From assembly GCF_008710095.1 (NCBI RefSeq), contig NZ_VYKJ01000008.1:109849-173848 (forward strand): 64,000 nucleotides of DNA. Reading direction: 5' to 3'. Positions 10,968-20,075 of this stretch are shown here, piece after piece. Position 1 is the first letter of the stretch; each line of letters starts with the position of its first letter. The notes beneath the pieces are model-generated. The model did no database searches. It had not been told where the DNA came from and saw only the letters and a program-made list of their open reading frames with translations. The position numbers and the translations under genes are program-made. The stretch is from Affinibrenneria salicis (lineage in GTDB: Bacteria; Pseudomonadota; Gammaproteobacteria; Enterobacterales; Enterobacteriaceae).

Positions 10968-12407
10968 ATGGCACAGCGCAACTCCCGGCAACAACATCAA
11001 CTGCAGAAAGGCAGCCTTGGCCTGTGGTCGGTGATTTTCTTTGTGATCGCCGCCGCTTCGCCGCTGACCGGCGTGGTCGGCGGTTTGCCCGTCGCTTTTA
11101 TGGCCGGCAATGGCGCCGGCGTACCTGGCGTCTATGTCCTGGCGGGCATGCTGCTGATCGTATTTAGCTTCGGCTTCATTGCGATGAGTCGCTATGTGGT
11201 GAACGCGGGCGCGTTTTATGCTTATATCGCCCAGGGGCTGGGCACGCGCAGCGGCATCGCCGGCTTAGGCGTGGCGTTGCTGGCCTACACGGCGATACAG
11301 CTGGCCGTCACCGCGATGTTTGGCTTCTTTTTCTCGCAGTTTCTTCAGGCGCAGATTGGGTTCGCGCCGCCCTGGTGGCTGCTTTCGCTGGCGATGCAAG
11401 GGATGGTGGTCCTGCTCGGCATCGCGAAAGTGGAGCTGGGCGGTAAGGTGTTGGGCGTCCTGATGTTGCTGGAGGTGGCGATCGTACTGCTGCTGGACGT
11501 CGCCATCCTCGCCCGGCCGGCGCCGTTCGAACTGCGCTCATTCAGCCCGTCCGGCATACTGCAGGACGGTATGGGGATCGCCATGATCTTCGCCATCTGC
11601 TCGTTCGTCGGTTTTGAAGCCACCGCCATTTACTCGGAGGAGTGCCGCAATCCGGGCAAAGTCATCCCGCGCGCCACGCTGCTGGCTGTCACGCTGATTA
11701 CGGCGTTTTTCGCCCTGACCGGCTGGGCGTTGGTGCAGTATGCCGGCGACGATCACGTCGCGGCGCTGGCGGCGCGCGACCCAGGCGCCTTCATCTTCAG
11801 CATCACGGAGAGCGTACTTGGCGCCTGGGCGATTCATGTCATGTCCATTCTGCTGCTGACCAGCCTGTTCGCCGCCGCCCAGGCGTTCCATAACACGCTG
11901 GCGCGCTATCTGTTCGCCATTGGCCGCGACGGTCTGATATGGGCGAAAATGGCCAAAACGCACCCGATCCATCAGACGCCCTGGGTGGCCAGCCTTGTGC
12001 AGGGCGTCTTTATGCTGTGCGCCACGGCGCTGTTCGCCCTGCTGCGGCTTGACCCGATGGCTGAGGTGTTCTCGTGGGCCTCGGCGCTCGGCAGTATGTC
12101 GATACTGCTGCTGCAGTTCAGCGTTTCCGTTGCGGTGATCCTGTACTTTCAGCGCCACGCCGCGCTGCCGGTATCGCGCTGGAGTCGGCTGTTCGCGCCC
12201 GCTATTTCGGCGGCCGGGATGCTCGCCGCGCTGGTGCTGGTGGTCGGTAATCTTGACGTCCTGAGCGGGTCCTCATCGCCAGTGGTGGCCTCTCTGCCTT
12301 ATCTGCTGCTGCTGGTCGCCGGCGCCGGCTTCCTGAGCGCTCATTTTCTGCACCGATTGGACCCGGAGCGCTATTCGCGCGTTGGTCAAATCGTCGAAAG
12401 CCTGTAA
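10968..12407 (+). CDS. APC-superfamily amino acid/amine permease
   Basis: This 479-residue polytopic protein has about 12 hydrophobic segments. The N-terminal APC signature is visible (GSLGLWSVIFFVIAAASPLTGVVGG), as is the family motif FVGFEATAIYSEECRNPGKVIPRA at about residues 214-237. It should import an amino acid or amine across the inner membrane by proton coupling. GAGAGGA lies 8 bases before the ATG. Only 36 bases separate its stop from the aminotransferase start, so the two are probably one transcription unit under the AraC-type regulator. The substrate may be putrescine, GABA or beta-alanine, but this cannot be settled from sequence. Confidence 0.8.
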   Translation: MAQRNSRQQHQLQKGSLGLWSVIFFVIAAASPLTGVVGGLPVAFMAGNGAGVPGVYVLAGMLLIVFSFGFIAMSRYVVNAGAFYAYIAQGLGTRSGIAGLGVALLAYTAIQLAVTAMFGFFFSQFLQAQIGFAPPWWLLSLAMQGMVVLLGIAKVELGGKVLGVLMLLEVAIVLLLDVAILARPAPFELRSFSPSGILQDGMGIAMIFAICSFVGFEATAIYSEECRNPGKVIPRATLLAVTLITAFFALTGWALVQYAGDDHVAALAARDPGAFIFSITESVLGAWAIHVMSILLLTSLFAAAQAFHNTLARYLFAIGRDGLIWAKMAKTHPIHQTPWVASLVQGVFMLCATALFALLRLDPMAEVFSWASALGSMSILLLQFSVSVAVILYFQRHAALPVSRWSRLFAPAISAAGMLAALVLVVGNLDVLSGSSSPVVASLPYLLLLVAGAGFLSAHFLHRLDPERYSRVGQIVESL

Positions 12408-12443
12408 TCCCCTCATTTTCAGCGACTGTTATGGAGTACCGCT

Positions 12444-13793
12444 ATGACTCAGAACCAGAACAACACCTATCGTTTCTGGCACCCGATGGCGCACCCGAAT
12501 GACTGCGCCAGCCGTGAGCCGCTGCGCATTGTTAAGGGCGACGGCCTGTACGTATGGGACGACAAGGGCCGTAAAATGCTGGATGGCTTTGCCGGCCTGT
12601 GGTGCGTCAATGTGGGGCATAACCGGCCGGAGGTGAAGGCCGCCATTAATAAACAGCTGGATGAACTGGCCTACTATCAGCTGTTTGACGGCGTAAGCCA
12701 CCCGGCGGCGGAACGGCTGGCTGATCGCATCATCGCCATGACCCGCCAGGAGGAGATGAGCCGCGTCCTGTACGGCATGGGCGGTTCGGACGGCGTGGAG
12801 ACCGCGCTAAAGGCGGCGCGTCAGTACTGGATTCTGCAGGGCAAACCGCAACGCACCCGCTTTATTTCGCTGAAAAACGGCTATCACGGCGTGCATATGG
12901 GCGGCACTTCGGTATCCGGTTTGCCCATTTATCGCCTGAACTACGGCCCGCTGTTGGACGGCTGTAGTCAGATTGAATCGCCGTGGCTCTATCGTAATCC
13001 CTGGAACTGCGACGACCCGGCGCAGTTGGGGCAGTTGGTCGCCGAGCAGCTGGAGCGCGATATTTTATACTACGGCGCGGAGACGGTGGCCGCGTTTATC
13101 GCCGAACCGGTTCAGGGCGCCGGCGGCGTCATTGTGCCGCCCGCCAACTTCTGGCCGCTGGTGCGGGAGGTGTGCGATCGTCACGGCGTGCTGCTGATCG
13201 CCGATGAAGTGGTTACCGGTTTTGGCCGCAGCGGCTGTATGTTTGGTTCGCGCGGCTGGGGCGTTAAGCCTGATATCATGGTCTTCGCCAAAGCGCTGAC
13301 CGCCGGTTACGTGCCGCTTTCCGCCACAGTCCTGAATCAACGCGTCGAAGCGGCGTGGCGGGAGAATCGCGACGCGCGCGGCATGCTGATGACCGGCTAC
13401 ACCTACGGCGGTCACCCGCTGGCTTGCGCCGCCGGCCTGGCGGTGCTCGATATCGTGGAAAAAGAGGATCTGCCCGCCAACGCGGCCCATATGGGCGAGT
13501 ATTTACTCGGTCAGCTGAAGCCTTTCGCGCAGCGTTTCCCCTCTGTCGGCGATGTGCGCGGCAAAGGGCTAATGGTGGCGATTGATTTAGTGGAGGATAA
13601 AGCGACGCGTTCCTCGCTGGCTCCGGATAATAATCTGGCGTTTCGCATTGCGGAGGCGACGCGCGATGCCGGGGCGGTGGTGCGCCCGGTCGGGCCGAAG
13701 CTGGTGCTGGCGCCGCCGCTGGTGATCGACAGGGCCGGTTGCGATTTATTGGTGTCCGCGCTGCAAACCGCTTTTGAGCAGCAGGATAAATAA
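12444..13793 (+). CDS. class III PLP-dependent aminotransferase (SpuC/BauA-like omega-amino acid:pyruvate type)
   Basis: This 449-residue fold-type I enzyme carries the class III signature LLIADEVVTGFGRSG and the PLP lysine at 283 (VFAKALTAGYVPLSA). EPVQGAGGVIVPP is typical of SpuC-like putrescine/polyamine:pyruvate transaminases. Relatives also accept GABA, beta-alanine or taurine. GGAG lies 8 bases before the ATG. It follows the APC permease closely and is likely co-transcribed with it. Because the cluster at 2.4-8.2 kb yields beta-alanine, a beta-alanine:pyruvate role is worth considering. The EPVQGAGG motif points more towards diamines. Confidence 0.8.
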   Translation: MTQNQNNTYRFWHPMAHPNDCASREPLRIVKGDGLYVWDDKGRKMLDGFAGLWCVNVGHNRPEVKAAINKQLDELAYYQLFDGVSHPAAERLADRIIAMTRQEEMSRVLYGMGGSDGVETALKAARQYWILQGKPQRTRFISLKNGYHGVHMGGTSVSGLPIYRLNYGPLLDGCSQIESPWLYRNPWNCDDPAQLGQLVAEQLERDILYYGAETVAAFIAEPVQGAGGVIVPPANFWPLVREVCDRHGVLLIADEVVTGFGRSGCMFGSRGWGVKPDIMVFAKALTAGYVPLSATVLNQRVEAAWRENRDARGMLMTGYTYGGHPLACAAGLAVLDIVEKEDLPANAAHMGEYLLGQLKPFAQRFPSVGDVRGKGLMVAIDLVEDKATRSSLAPDNNLAFRIAEATRDAGAVVRPVGPKLVLAPPLVIDRAGCDLLVSALQTAFEQQDK

Positions 13794-14265
13794 GCGCCGG
13801 CACCGCGTGTCCGCCTGCGGTTAGCCAGGCCGGACGCCAGTCTTGCAACTCTTTTACCGCCCGGGCATCGCGCCGCCGACAGAAAGCCGGGCGCCGCGAT
13901 GCTCATACCGACCCCCTATCCCTCCCGGCGGCGTTTTTTGCGCCAACCGCTCAGTACGGAATTCTGACCGCTTAACACGCTATTCCGCCGCCCGCGCATA
14001 TTGGGTCGGCGCCTCGTCCGTTTCTGACGTAATGTCCCGCCATCAGTGGTGTTGACGGCAAAGCTCGGTGACCCGCGAACTTGTCCGGATGCGCTGTCTT
14101 GCCGCTGAATCCGGCCGGCGCGCTGGCGCATCGCCTGCCCCACCCACATTCGTACGTCATTCCTTTTTATCCGAAGCCATTACGTGACAACGCGCGTTCG
14201 CGCCTCAGGTTGTTAAAAAATCAGTCTTAAACCATTAATTATGACTTGTTAATGAAGGACGTCTT
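13794..14265. other. 472-bp control region upstream of btsT
   Basis: No gene is seen. An 8-bp inverted repeat (GCATCGCG at 13865-13872 against CGCGATGC at 13895-13902) follows the aminotransferase and may form a hairpin, though no T-run follows. The BtsR operator is at 13946-13974. The AT-rich stretch at 14205-14265, with AAGGA 8 bases before the btsT ATG, should hold the proximal leader. Confidence 0.6.
13946..13974 (+). promoter_or_regulatory. BtsR (YehT) operator of btsT
   Basis: Two direct repeats, ACCGCTCA (13946-13953) and ACCGCTTA (13967-13974), are separated by exactly 13 bases. This matches the published BtsR motif ACC[G/A]CT[C/T]A-N13-ACC[G/A]CT[C/T]A at every defined position. It lies 292 bases upstream of the btsT ATG. 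This indicates that btsT here is under the pyruvate-sensing BtsS/BtsR two-component system, as in E. coli. Confidence 0.85.
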
Positions 14266-16419
14266 ATGAAGAGCAACACCATTATGAAACACCTCCCCTG
14301 GGTGGCCCTCGGGGTCATCGGGGCGGCCTGCCTGGGCGTGGTGGCGCTACGCCGGGGCGAGCATGTCAGCGCGCTATGGATAATCGTGGCCTCCGTCGCG
14401 GTTTATCTGGTGGCTTATCGCTATTACAGCCTGTATATCGCGCAGAAAGTGATGAAGCTGGACCCGTCGCGCGCGACGCCGGCCGTGGTGAATAACGACG
14501 GTCTGAACTATGTTCCGACCAATCGCAACGTGTTGTTCGGCCACCACTTCGCCGCCATTGCCGGCGCGGGGCCGCTGGTCGGGCCGGTGCTGGCGGCGCA
14601 GGTCGGCTATCTGCCGGGCACGCTGTGGCTGCTGGCCGGGGTGGTGCTGGCCGGCGCGGTGCAGGACTTCATGGTGCTGTTCCTTTCCACGCGCCGCAAC
14701 GGCGCTTCGCTGGGCGAAATCGTCAAGAAAGAGCTGGGGCCGGTGCCGGGAACGATCGCGCTGTTCGGCTGTTTCTTAATCATGATTATTATTCTGGCGG
14801 TGCTGGCGCTGATTGTGGTCAAAGCGCTGGCGGAAAGCCCGTGGGGCGTGTTTACCGTCTGTTCGACGGTGCCGATTGCGCTGTTTATGGGTATCTATAT
14901 GCGCTTTATCCGCCCAGGTCGGGTGGGCGAAGTCTCGGTTATCGGCATCGTGCTGCTGGTGCTGGCGATCTGGTTCGGCGGCGTGATCGCGCACGACCCG
15001 TACTGGGGCCCGGCGTTAACCTTTAAAGATACCACCATCACCTTCACGCTGATTGGCTATGCCTTTGTTTCCGCGCTGCTGCCGGTGTGGCTGATCCTGG
15101 CGCCGCGCGACTATCTGGCGACCTTCCTGAAAATCGGCGTGATCGTCGGCCTGGCGATCGGTATTGTGATTCTGAACCCGGATCTGAAAATGCCGGCGGT
15201 GACGCAGTTTGTCGACGGCACCGGCCCGGTGTGGAAAGGCACGCTGTTCCCGTTCCTGTTTATCACCATCGCCTGCGGCGCCGTTTCGGGCTTCCACGCG
15301 CTGATCGCGTCCGGCACTACGCCGAAACTGCTGGCCAGCGAAGGGGATGCTCGCTTTATTGGCTACGGCGCCATGTTGATGGAGTCATTCGTCGCCATTA
15401 TGGCGCTGGTGGCGGCGTCCATTATCGAACCCGGTCTGTATTTCGCGATGAATACTCCGCCCGCCGCGCTGGGCATCACCATGCCTGACCTGCACAATCT
15501 GGGCACCGCCGATGGTCCGGCGATTATGGCGCAGTTGCGCGAGGTGTCGGCGCACGCCGCCATGACGGTCAGCTCCTGGGGCTTTGTGATTTCCCCCGAG
15601 CAAATTCTGCAGACGGCGAAAGATATCGGCGAGCCTTCCGTCCTGAACCGAGCCGGCGGCGCGCCGACGCTGGCGGTGGGGATTGCCCATGTGTTCCACC
15701 AAATCATTCCGGGCGCGAACATGGGGTTCTGGTATCACTTCGGTATCCTGTTCGAAGCGCTGTTTATCCTGACCGCGCTGGATGCCGGCACGCGTTCCGG
15801 TCGTTTCATGCTGCAGGATCTGCTCGGTAACTTCGTGCCGTTCCTGAAGAAAACCGACTCGCTGGTAGCCGGTATTATCGGCACGGCCGGCTGCGTGGGC
15901 CTGTGGGGTTATCTGCTCTATCAGGGCGTGGTGGATCCGCTGGGCGGCGTGAAGAGTCTGTGGCCGCTATTCGGTATCTCCAACCAGATGCTGGCCGCCG
16001 TGGCGCTGGTGCTGGCGACCGTGGTGCTGATTAAGATGAAACGCACGCAGTATATCTGGGTGACGCTGGTGCCGGCGGTGTGGCTGCTGATTTGCACCAC
16101 CTGGGCGTTGGGCCTCAAGCTGTTCAGCGACAACCCGCAACTGGAAGGATTCCTCTACCAGGCCAGCGTGTACAAACAGAAAATCGCTGAAGGCGGCGCG
16201 GAACTGACGGCGCAGCAAATCAGCAATATGAATCATATCGTCATCAATAACTACACCAATGCCGGTTTGAGTATCCTGTTCCTGATTGTGGTCTACAGCA
16301 TCATCGCCTACGGCGTGAAAATCGCGCTGGACGCGCGCCGTGATCCCAACTGTACGGACAAGGAAATGCCTTATGTTCCGGTGCCGGAGGGCGGCGTGAA
16401 AGTATCTTCCGGGCACTAA
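14266..16419 (+). CDS. btsT: pyruvate:proton symporter BtsT (CstA family)
   Basis: This 717-residue inner-membrane transporter of the CstA family has many hydrophobic segments. The sequence tracks E. coli BtsT (YjiY) almost throughout (VALRRGEH, NDGLNYVPTNRNVLFGHHFA, GFHALIASGTTPKLLA), including the C-terminal PYVPVPEGGVKVSS tail. It imports pyruvate during nutrient limitation. The perfect BtsR operator upstream supports BtsT over its paralogue CstA. AAGGA lies 8 bases before the ATG. The small gene yjiX follows after 142 bases and an intercistronic hairpin. Confidence 0.93.
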   Translation: MKSNTIMKHLPWVALGVIGAACLGVVALRRGEHVSALWIIVASVAVYLVAYRYYSLYIAQKVMKLDPSRATPAVVNNDGLNYVPTNRNVLFGHHFAAIAGAGPLVGPVLAAQVGYLPGTLWLLAGVVLAGAVQDFMVLFLSTRRNGASLGEIVKKELGPVPGTIALFGCFLIMIIILAVLALIVVKALAESPWGVFTVCSTVPIALFMGIYMRFIRPGRVGEVSVIGIVLLVLAIWFGGVIAHDPYWGPALTFKDTTITFTLIGYAFVSALLPVWLILAPRDYLATFLKIGVIVGLAIGIVILNPDLKMPAVTQFVDGTGPVWKGTLFPFLFITIACGAVSGFHALIASGTTPKLLASEGDARFIGYGAMLMESFVAIMALVAASIIEPGLYFAMNTPPAALGITMPDLHNLGTADGPAIMAQLREVSAHAAMTVSSWGFVISPEQILQTAKDIGEPSVLNRAGGAPTLAVGIAHVFHQIIPGANMGFWYHFGILFEALFILTALDAGTRSGRFMLQDLLGNFVPFLKKTDSLVAGIIGTAGCVGLWGYLLYQGVVDPLGGVKSLWPLFGISNQMLAAVALVLATVVLIKMKRTQYIWVTLVPAVWLLICTTWALGLKLFSDNPQLEGFLYQASVYKQKIAEGGAELTAQQISNMNHIVINNYTNAGLSILFLIVVYSIIAYGVKIALDARRDPNCTDKEMPYVPVPEGGVKVSSGH

Positions 16420-16437
16420 GCGGACGATATCCTGAAT

Positions 16438-16469
16438 ACCCCGTATAATGTATAAACGTTATACGGGGT
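16438..16469 (+). terminator. perfect intercistronic hairpin between btsT and yjiX
   Basis: ACCCCGTATAA and TTATACGGGGT form a perfect 11-bp inverted repeat around a 10-base loop, 19 bases after the btsT stop. No T-run follows on either side. It is therefore more likely an attenuating or mRNA-stabilising structure, which would lower yjiX-yjiA output or protect the btsT message, than a full intrinsic terminator. Confidence 0.7.
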
Positions 16470-16561
16470 CACGTTGTTGATAAACCCTCTTCGCCCGGCT
16501 ATTCCGGGCTCACCGGCGACGTTGTCGGCAAATTCGCGTTTTTTCCCGGCAGGAGGTCATT

Positions 16562-16765
16562 ATGTTTGGCAATTTGGGACAGGCGGGCAAATATCTGGGC
16601 CAGGCGGCGCGTATGCTGGTCGGCATTCCCGACTATGACACCTACGTACAGCATATGCAGACCAATCATCCTGATAAGCCGATGATGAGCTATAAAGAAT
16701 TTTTCCGTGAGCGTCAGCAGGCGCGTTATGGCGGTGACGGCAAAGGCGGGATGCGTTGCTGTTAG
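16562..16765 (+). CDS. yjiX: YbdD/YjiX family small protein
   Basis: This 67-residue protein of the YbdD/YjiX (DUF466) family contains the characteristic [20 protein letters not shown] and [11 protein letters not shown], with a Cys-Cys end. GGAGG is placed 7 bases before the ATG. It sits between btsT and yjiA as in E. coli, where such proteins accompany CstA-family carriers. From recent family work these small partners are thought to be needed for transporter activity. That role is known for the family and is not visible in the sequence. Confidence 0.88.
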   Translation: MFGNLGQAGKYLGQAARMLVGIPDYDTYVQHMQTNHPDKPMMSYKEFFRERQQARYGGDGKGGMRCC

Positions 16766-16783
16766 TCAATTTCCGGAGCAACT

Positions 16784-17746
16784 ATGACTCAACCTATTAG
16801 CGTCACGATTCTGACCGGTTTTTTAGGCGCGGGTAAAACCACTCTGCTGCGGCATATCCTCAATGCCGACCACGGCTATAAAATCGCCGTGATTGAAAAC
16901 GAGTTCGGCGAGGTGGCGATCGATGACGCGCTGATTGGCGAGCGGGCGAGTCAGATCACCACGCTGAGCAACGGCTGCATCTGCTGCAGTCAGGCGAACG
17001 AACTGGCCGACGCGCTGCTGGACTTGATCGACGGCGTCGATAGCGGCGCGCTGGATTTCGACCGCGTCGTGATTGAATGCACCGGCATGGCCGATCCCGG
17101 TCCGGTGGCGCAAACTTTTTTTTCCCATGAGATTCTCTGTCAGCGCTTTCTGCTGGACGGCATTATCACGCTGGTGGACGCGGTGCACGCCTGGCAGCAA
17201 CTGGACCAGTTCACCATCGCGCAGTCGCAGATTGGTTATGCCGATCGCATCCTGCTGAGTAAAACCGATATTGCCGGCGAGGACGAGGCCCTGATCCAGC
17301 GCCTGCAGCGTATTAATGCGCGGGCGCCCGTCTATGCCGTGCAGCACGGCGCGATTGATTTAAGCCTGTTGTTCAACATTGACGGTTTTATGCTGAACGA
17401 CAAACTGACCGTCGCCAGCCCGGTGTTCCGTTTTATCGCCCCGGCGCAAAATGATGTGCAGTCGATCGTCGTGTATCTGGACCAGCCGGCGGAACTGGCG
17501 GCGCTGTCCGATCTGATGGAAAACCTGCTGCTGCAGTACGCGGATAATCTCCTGCGTTACAAGGGCATTCTGGCGATTAAAGACGAAGCGCGCCGCCTGC
17601 TGTTCCAGGGCGTACAGCGGTTGTATAACGCCGACTGGGACAGGGAATGGCGCGCCGACGAAGAGCGGAAGAGCGTCATGGTGTTTATCGGCCGCGACCT
17701 GCCGGAGCAGGCGATTCGCGACGGTTTTTCCCGCCTGGGCGACTAG
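16784..17746 (+). CDS. yjiA: CobW/COG0523-family GTPase YjiA
   Basis: This 320-residue G3E GTPase has the Walker A motif at residues 12-19 (GFLGAGKTTLL), the metal-binding GCICC motif near 64-68, a Walker B-like VIECTGMADP, and an SKTD guanine-specificity motif. A CobW C-terminal domain follows. It is a putative metal-transfer or metallochaperone GTPase. It starts 18 bases after yjiX, with GGAGCA ahead of the ATG, completing the btsT-yjiX-yjiA order of E. coli. It converges with the 4-epimerase gene that ends 33 bases downstream. Confidence 0.9.
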   Translation: MTQPISVTILTGFLGAGKTTLLRHILNADHGYKIAVIENEFGEVAIDDALIGERASQITTLSNGCICCSQANELADALLDLIDGVDSGALDFDRVVIECTGMADPGPVAQTFFSHEILCQRFLLDGIITLVDAVHAWQQLDQFTIAQSQIGYADRILLSKTDIAGEDEALIQRLQRINARAPVYAVQHGAIDLSLLFNIDGFMLNDKLTVASPVFRFIAPAQNDVQSIVVYLDQPAELAALSDLMENLLLQYADNLLRYKGILAIKDEARRLLFQGVQRLYNADWDREWRADEERKSVMVFIGRDLPEQAIRDGFSRLGD

Positions 17747-17778
17747 CCCGCCGTCGGACGGATGCGGCCGGGCGCAGG

Positions 17779-18474
17779 TTATTGCCCGTAATAGGCATGT
17801 TTACCGTGCTTGCGCAGATAGTGCTTATCCAGCAACGAGGGCTGCATCGCCGCGGTCTGCGGCCGCAGCAGCCGGGTAAACAGGTTCATGTAGGCGATTT
17901 CTTCCAGCACCACCGCATTGTGCACGGCGTTGTCGGCATCGCTGCCCCAGACGAAAGGCCCGTGCGAATTGACCAGCACCGCCGGGATCTCGTCGGGGCT
18001 GATGCCCTGCCGGGCGAAGGTTTCCGCAATCACCCGACCGGTTTCGTACTCGTAGTCGCCGTTGATTTCCTCGTCGGTCATGGGGCGGGTGCAGGGAATT
18101 GGCCCATAAAAATAGTCGGCGTGGGTGGTGCCGATGGCGCTGAGGGGTTCGCCGGCCTGCGCCCAGACGGTGGCATGGCGCGAATGGGTATGCACCACGC
18201 CGCCAATCTGCGGGAATTCACGGTACAGCACCCGATGGGTATCGGTATCGGACGATGGTTTTTTGTCGCCTTCCACTATCCGCCCGGTGTCGATATCGAC
18301 CACCACCATATCGTCCACGGTCATGCTGCGGTAATCGACGCCGGACGGTTTAATCACCATCACGCCGTTTTGCCGATCGATAGCGCTGACGTTTCCCCAG
18401 GTGAAGGTGACTAAATGGTATTTAGGTAATAACAGGTTGGCTTCAAAAACCTGCTGTTTTAATGCCTGCAACAT
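17779..18474 (-). CDS. L-ribulose-5-phosphate 4-epimerase (AraD/SgbE/UlaF type)
   Basis: This 231-residue class II aldolase-fold enzyme would interconvert L-ribulose 5-phosphate and D-xylulose 5-phosphate. It matches E. coli AraD/SgbE through most of its length: [21 protein letters not shown], the zinc ligands in [29 protein letters not shown], and the [18 protein letters not shown] end. It is transcribed away from the DeoR regulator and shares a 580-bp control region with it. Given the kinase and 3-epimerase of the divergent operon, it should be the last enzyme of an L-xylulose route. I leave the symbol blank because araD, sgbE and ulaF cannot be separated by eye. Confidence 0.88.
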   Translation of the reverse strand: MLQALKQQVFEANLLLPKYHLVTFTWGNVSAIDRQNGVMVIKPSGVDYRSMTVDDMVVVDIDTGRIVEGDKKPSSDTDTHRVLYREFPQIGGVVHTHSRHATVWAQAGEPLSAIGTTHADYFYGPIPCTRPMTDEEINGDYEYETGRVIAETFARQGISPDEIPAVLVNSHGPFVWGSDADNAVHNAVVLEEIAYMNLFTRLLRPQTAAMQPSLLDKHYLRKHGKHAYYGQ

Positions 18475-18765
18475 AATATACCTCGCAGATTATAATTTTA
18501 CCGGAACCGTCGCTTGCGGCGTTTAAGCCTGCTGGCGAAAAACTTATCGTTCACTCCGTCGCGCCGGGAAATATCCGGCCATGTCGTGTTTCCGCAGGCC
18601 GAATTATTCACAGAATAAATTGACGACCGAAACGTTAATAAATGAGCGCATCAGCCACCCATTGACGTCATAACGGTTTTATCGGCGCGCCGCGTTATCC
18701 CGGTAATGAAATTAACGTTATTAAGCGCGGGATTAAAGCCGGCAGGCTGAGTGACAGGGCGTGTT

Positions 18766-18825
18766 CGGGCTAAAATAGTCATAAACGGGCATAAATGGTC
18801 ATTATTGTGATGCCCGATTTAGCCC
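18766..18825. promoter_or_regulatory. tandem 20-bp repeats plus inverted unit, candidate DeoR-type operator
   Basis: CGGGCTAAAATAGTCATAAA (18766-18785) is followed directly by CGGGCATAAATGGTCATTAT (18786-18805). The next 20 bases end GATTTAGCCC, which reads as an inverted partner. CGGGCAT at 18786 and ATGCCCG at 18810-18816 are perfectly inverted, and so are GGGCTAAA and TTTAGCCC. This nested arrangement is suited to binding a multimeric repressor such as the DeoR protein encoded next to it. Confidence 0.55.
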
Positions 18826-18872
18826 ATTTATCTCCATAGATGACCGACCAGTTGAGCGAGGCGATAAAATAT

Positions 18873-18888
18873 TGTGATATTTATCTTA
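18873..18888. promoter_or_regulatory. candidate CRP site, weaker
   Basis: TGTGA-TATTTA-TCTTA has a perfect left CRP half and three of five bases of the right half TCACA. It lies 38 bases before a better CRP site in the same divergent region. Confidence 0.35.
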
Positions 18889-18925
18889 TTAAAAAGTGCA
18901 AGTAATAATTTATTGCATTATAAAA

Positions 18926-18941
18926 TGAGATTTTTATCACA
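18926..18941. promoter_or_regulatory. candidate CRP site
   Basis: TGAGA-TTTTTA-TCACA matches TGTGA-N6-TCACA at 9 of 10 positions and has the AT-rich flanks usual for CRP sites. It lies 116 bases upstream of the DeoR-type gene. Catabolite control is expected for a sugar operon. Confidence 0.55.
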
Positions 18942-19056
18942 TAAAATAGTCGTCGCCCGGCGCCGAAGATAATACTTGCGTTCAGTCACTTTTAAAAAAA
19001 TAAAAAAACATCAGGATAACAGTATGTAATTTTATGGTTTTTGGGCGAGGGATAAT

Positions 19057-19866
19057 ATGCTGCAGGCGGAACGTTATAGAATGATCTGTACGCACGTACA
19101 ACAGCAGGGTTCCGCGCTGGTGGCTGAATTATCGGTGATGTGTCAGGTATCGCCCGAAACTATCCGGCGCGACCTCACCGTGCTGGAAAAAAACAGGAAG
19201 CTAATCCGTAGTTTTGGCGGCGCCGTGGCGCTGGACGCGCCGGCGCCGTTGTCGTTCGAGGCGGCCGGCGAAGATTACGGTCATACTGGCGTCGACCGCG
19301 CCGAATCCTTTCGCAAAAGAACGGAAGAACATCCTGATAATAAAATGAAAATTGCTAAATCCGCCCTGCAATTCGTGCAGCCTGGCGACTGTATTCTGCT
19401 TGATAACAGCAGCACCTGCTGGTTCCTGGCGCGTCAGATACCGGACATGGAAATCACCGTGGTCACCAATTCCGTCAAAATTATTCAGGCGCTGGCTTGT
19501 CGCGGCCGGGTGCGTATTATCGGCGTCGGCGGCGAATATTCGGAACGGCATGATGACTTCCATGGCCCGGTGGCGGAAAACGCAATCAGGAATTTTCAAA
19601 TCAATACTTTCTTTTTTTCCTGTCAGGGCTTAAATCAGGAAAACGGCGTACGGGACGGCAACGAGATCAATGCTAAATTAAAGCAAGTTATGTTGCAGGT
19701 GTCGGAGAAGAAAATATTGCTGGCTGACGCGAGTAAGTTTGAACAGTATGCCTTTTGTAAAATATGCATGTTGGATGAAGTGGATATTCTGATTACGAAT
19801 GAATTGCTGTCGAAAAAATATCATAACGATAATCCGTCGCTGAAAATTATTGAGGCGAACCGATAG
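19057..19866 (+). CDS. DeoR-family transcriptional regulator of the pentose cluster
   Basis: This 269-residue protein has an N-terminal DeoR helix-turn-helix at about residues 20-57 (LVAELSVMCQVSPETIRRDLTVLEKN). A C-terminal sugar-phosphate sensing domain begins near 105 and includes LLDNSSTCWFLARQI and the GVGGEY stretch. It should be a repressor that responds to a phosphorylated pentose intermediate. It lies between the divergent 4-epimerase and the ABC importer genes, and the repeated operator candidate at 18766-18825 fits autoregulation of both directions. The ribosome site is weak (GCGAGGGATA before the ATG). Confidence 0.82.
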   Translation: MLQAERYRMICTHVQQQGSALVAELSVMCQVSPETIRRDLTVLEKNRKLIRSFGGAVALDAPAPLSFEAAGEDYGHTGVDRAESFRKRTEEHPDNKMKIAKSALQFVQPGDCILLDNSSTCWFLARQIPDMEITVVTNSVKIIQALACRGRVRIIGVGGEYSERHDDFHGPVAENAIRNFQINTFFFSCQGLNQENGVRDGNEINAKLKQVMLQVSEKKILLADASKFEQYAFCKICMLDEVDILITNELLSKKYHNDNPSLKIIEANR

Positions 19867-20075
19867 TGAGAATTAGGCGGCAATAGCCGATGATATAACG
19901 ATAATAACTACCGATACTATTTTTACAAAAATAATGTTTTTTATAAATACCCCATAGATTTCAGGCTGCGGGACGCCGGTTTATTTTTACCCTACGGATG
20001 CCGGTATACCGGCAGGCTGGCGGATGAAGGGATGCGGTCTGAAAGATTAAGGGGATAAACACTAAGGGTCTAATA

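Larger units (their letters stand above)
18475..19056. other. 582-bp divergent control region of the pentose cluster
   Basis: No gene is seen between the divergent 4-epimerase and the DeoR-type regulator. The region holds tandem 20-bp repeats with an inverted third unit (18766-18825), two CRP-like sites (18873-18888 and 18926-18941) and an AT-rich run up to the regulator start. It probably carries both divergent promoters. Confidence 0.65.

Noticed and set aside
14266..16419. Annotation of the CstA-family gene as cstA
   Set aside because: Sequence, the yjiX-yjiA neighbours and the exact BtsR operator all point to btsT.
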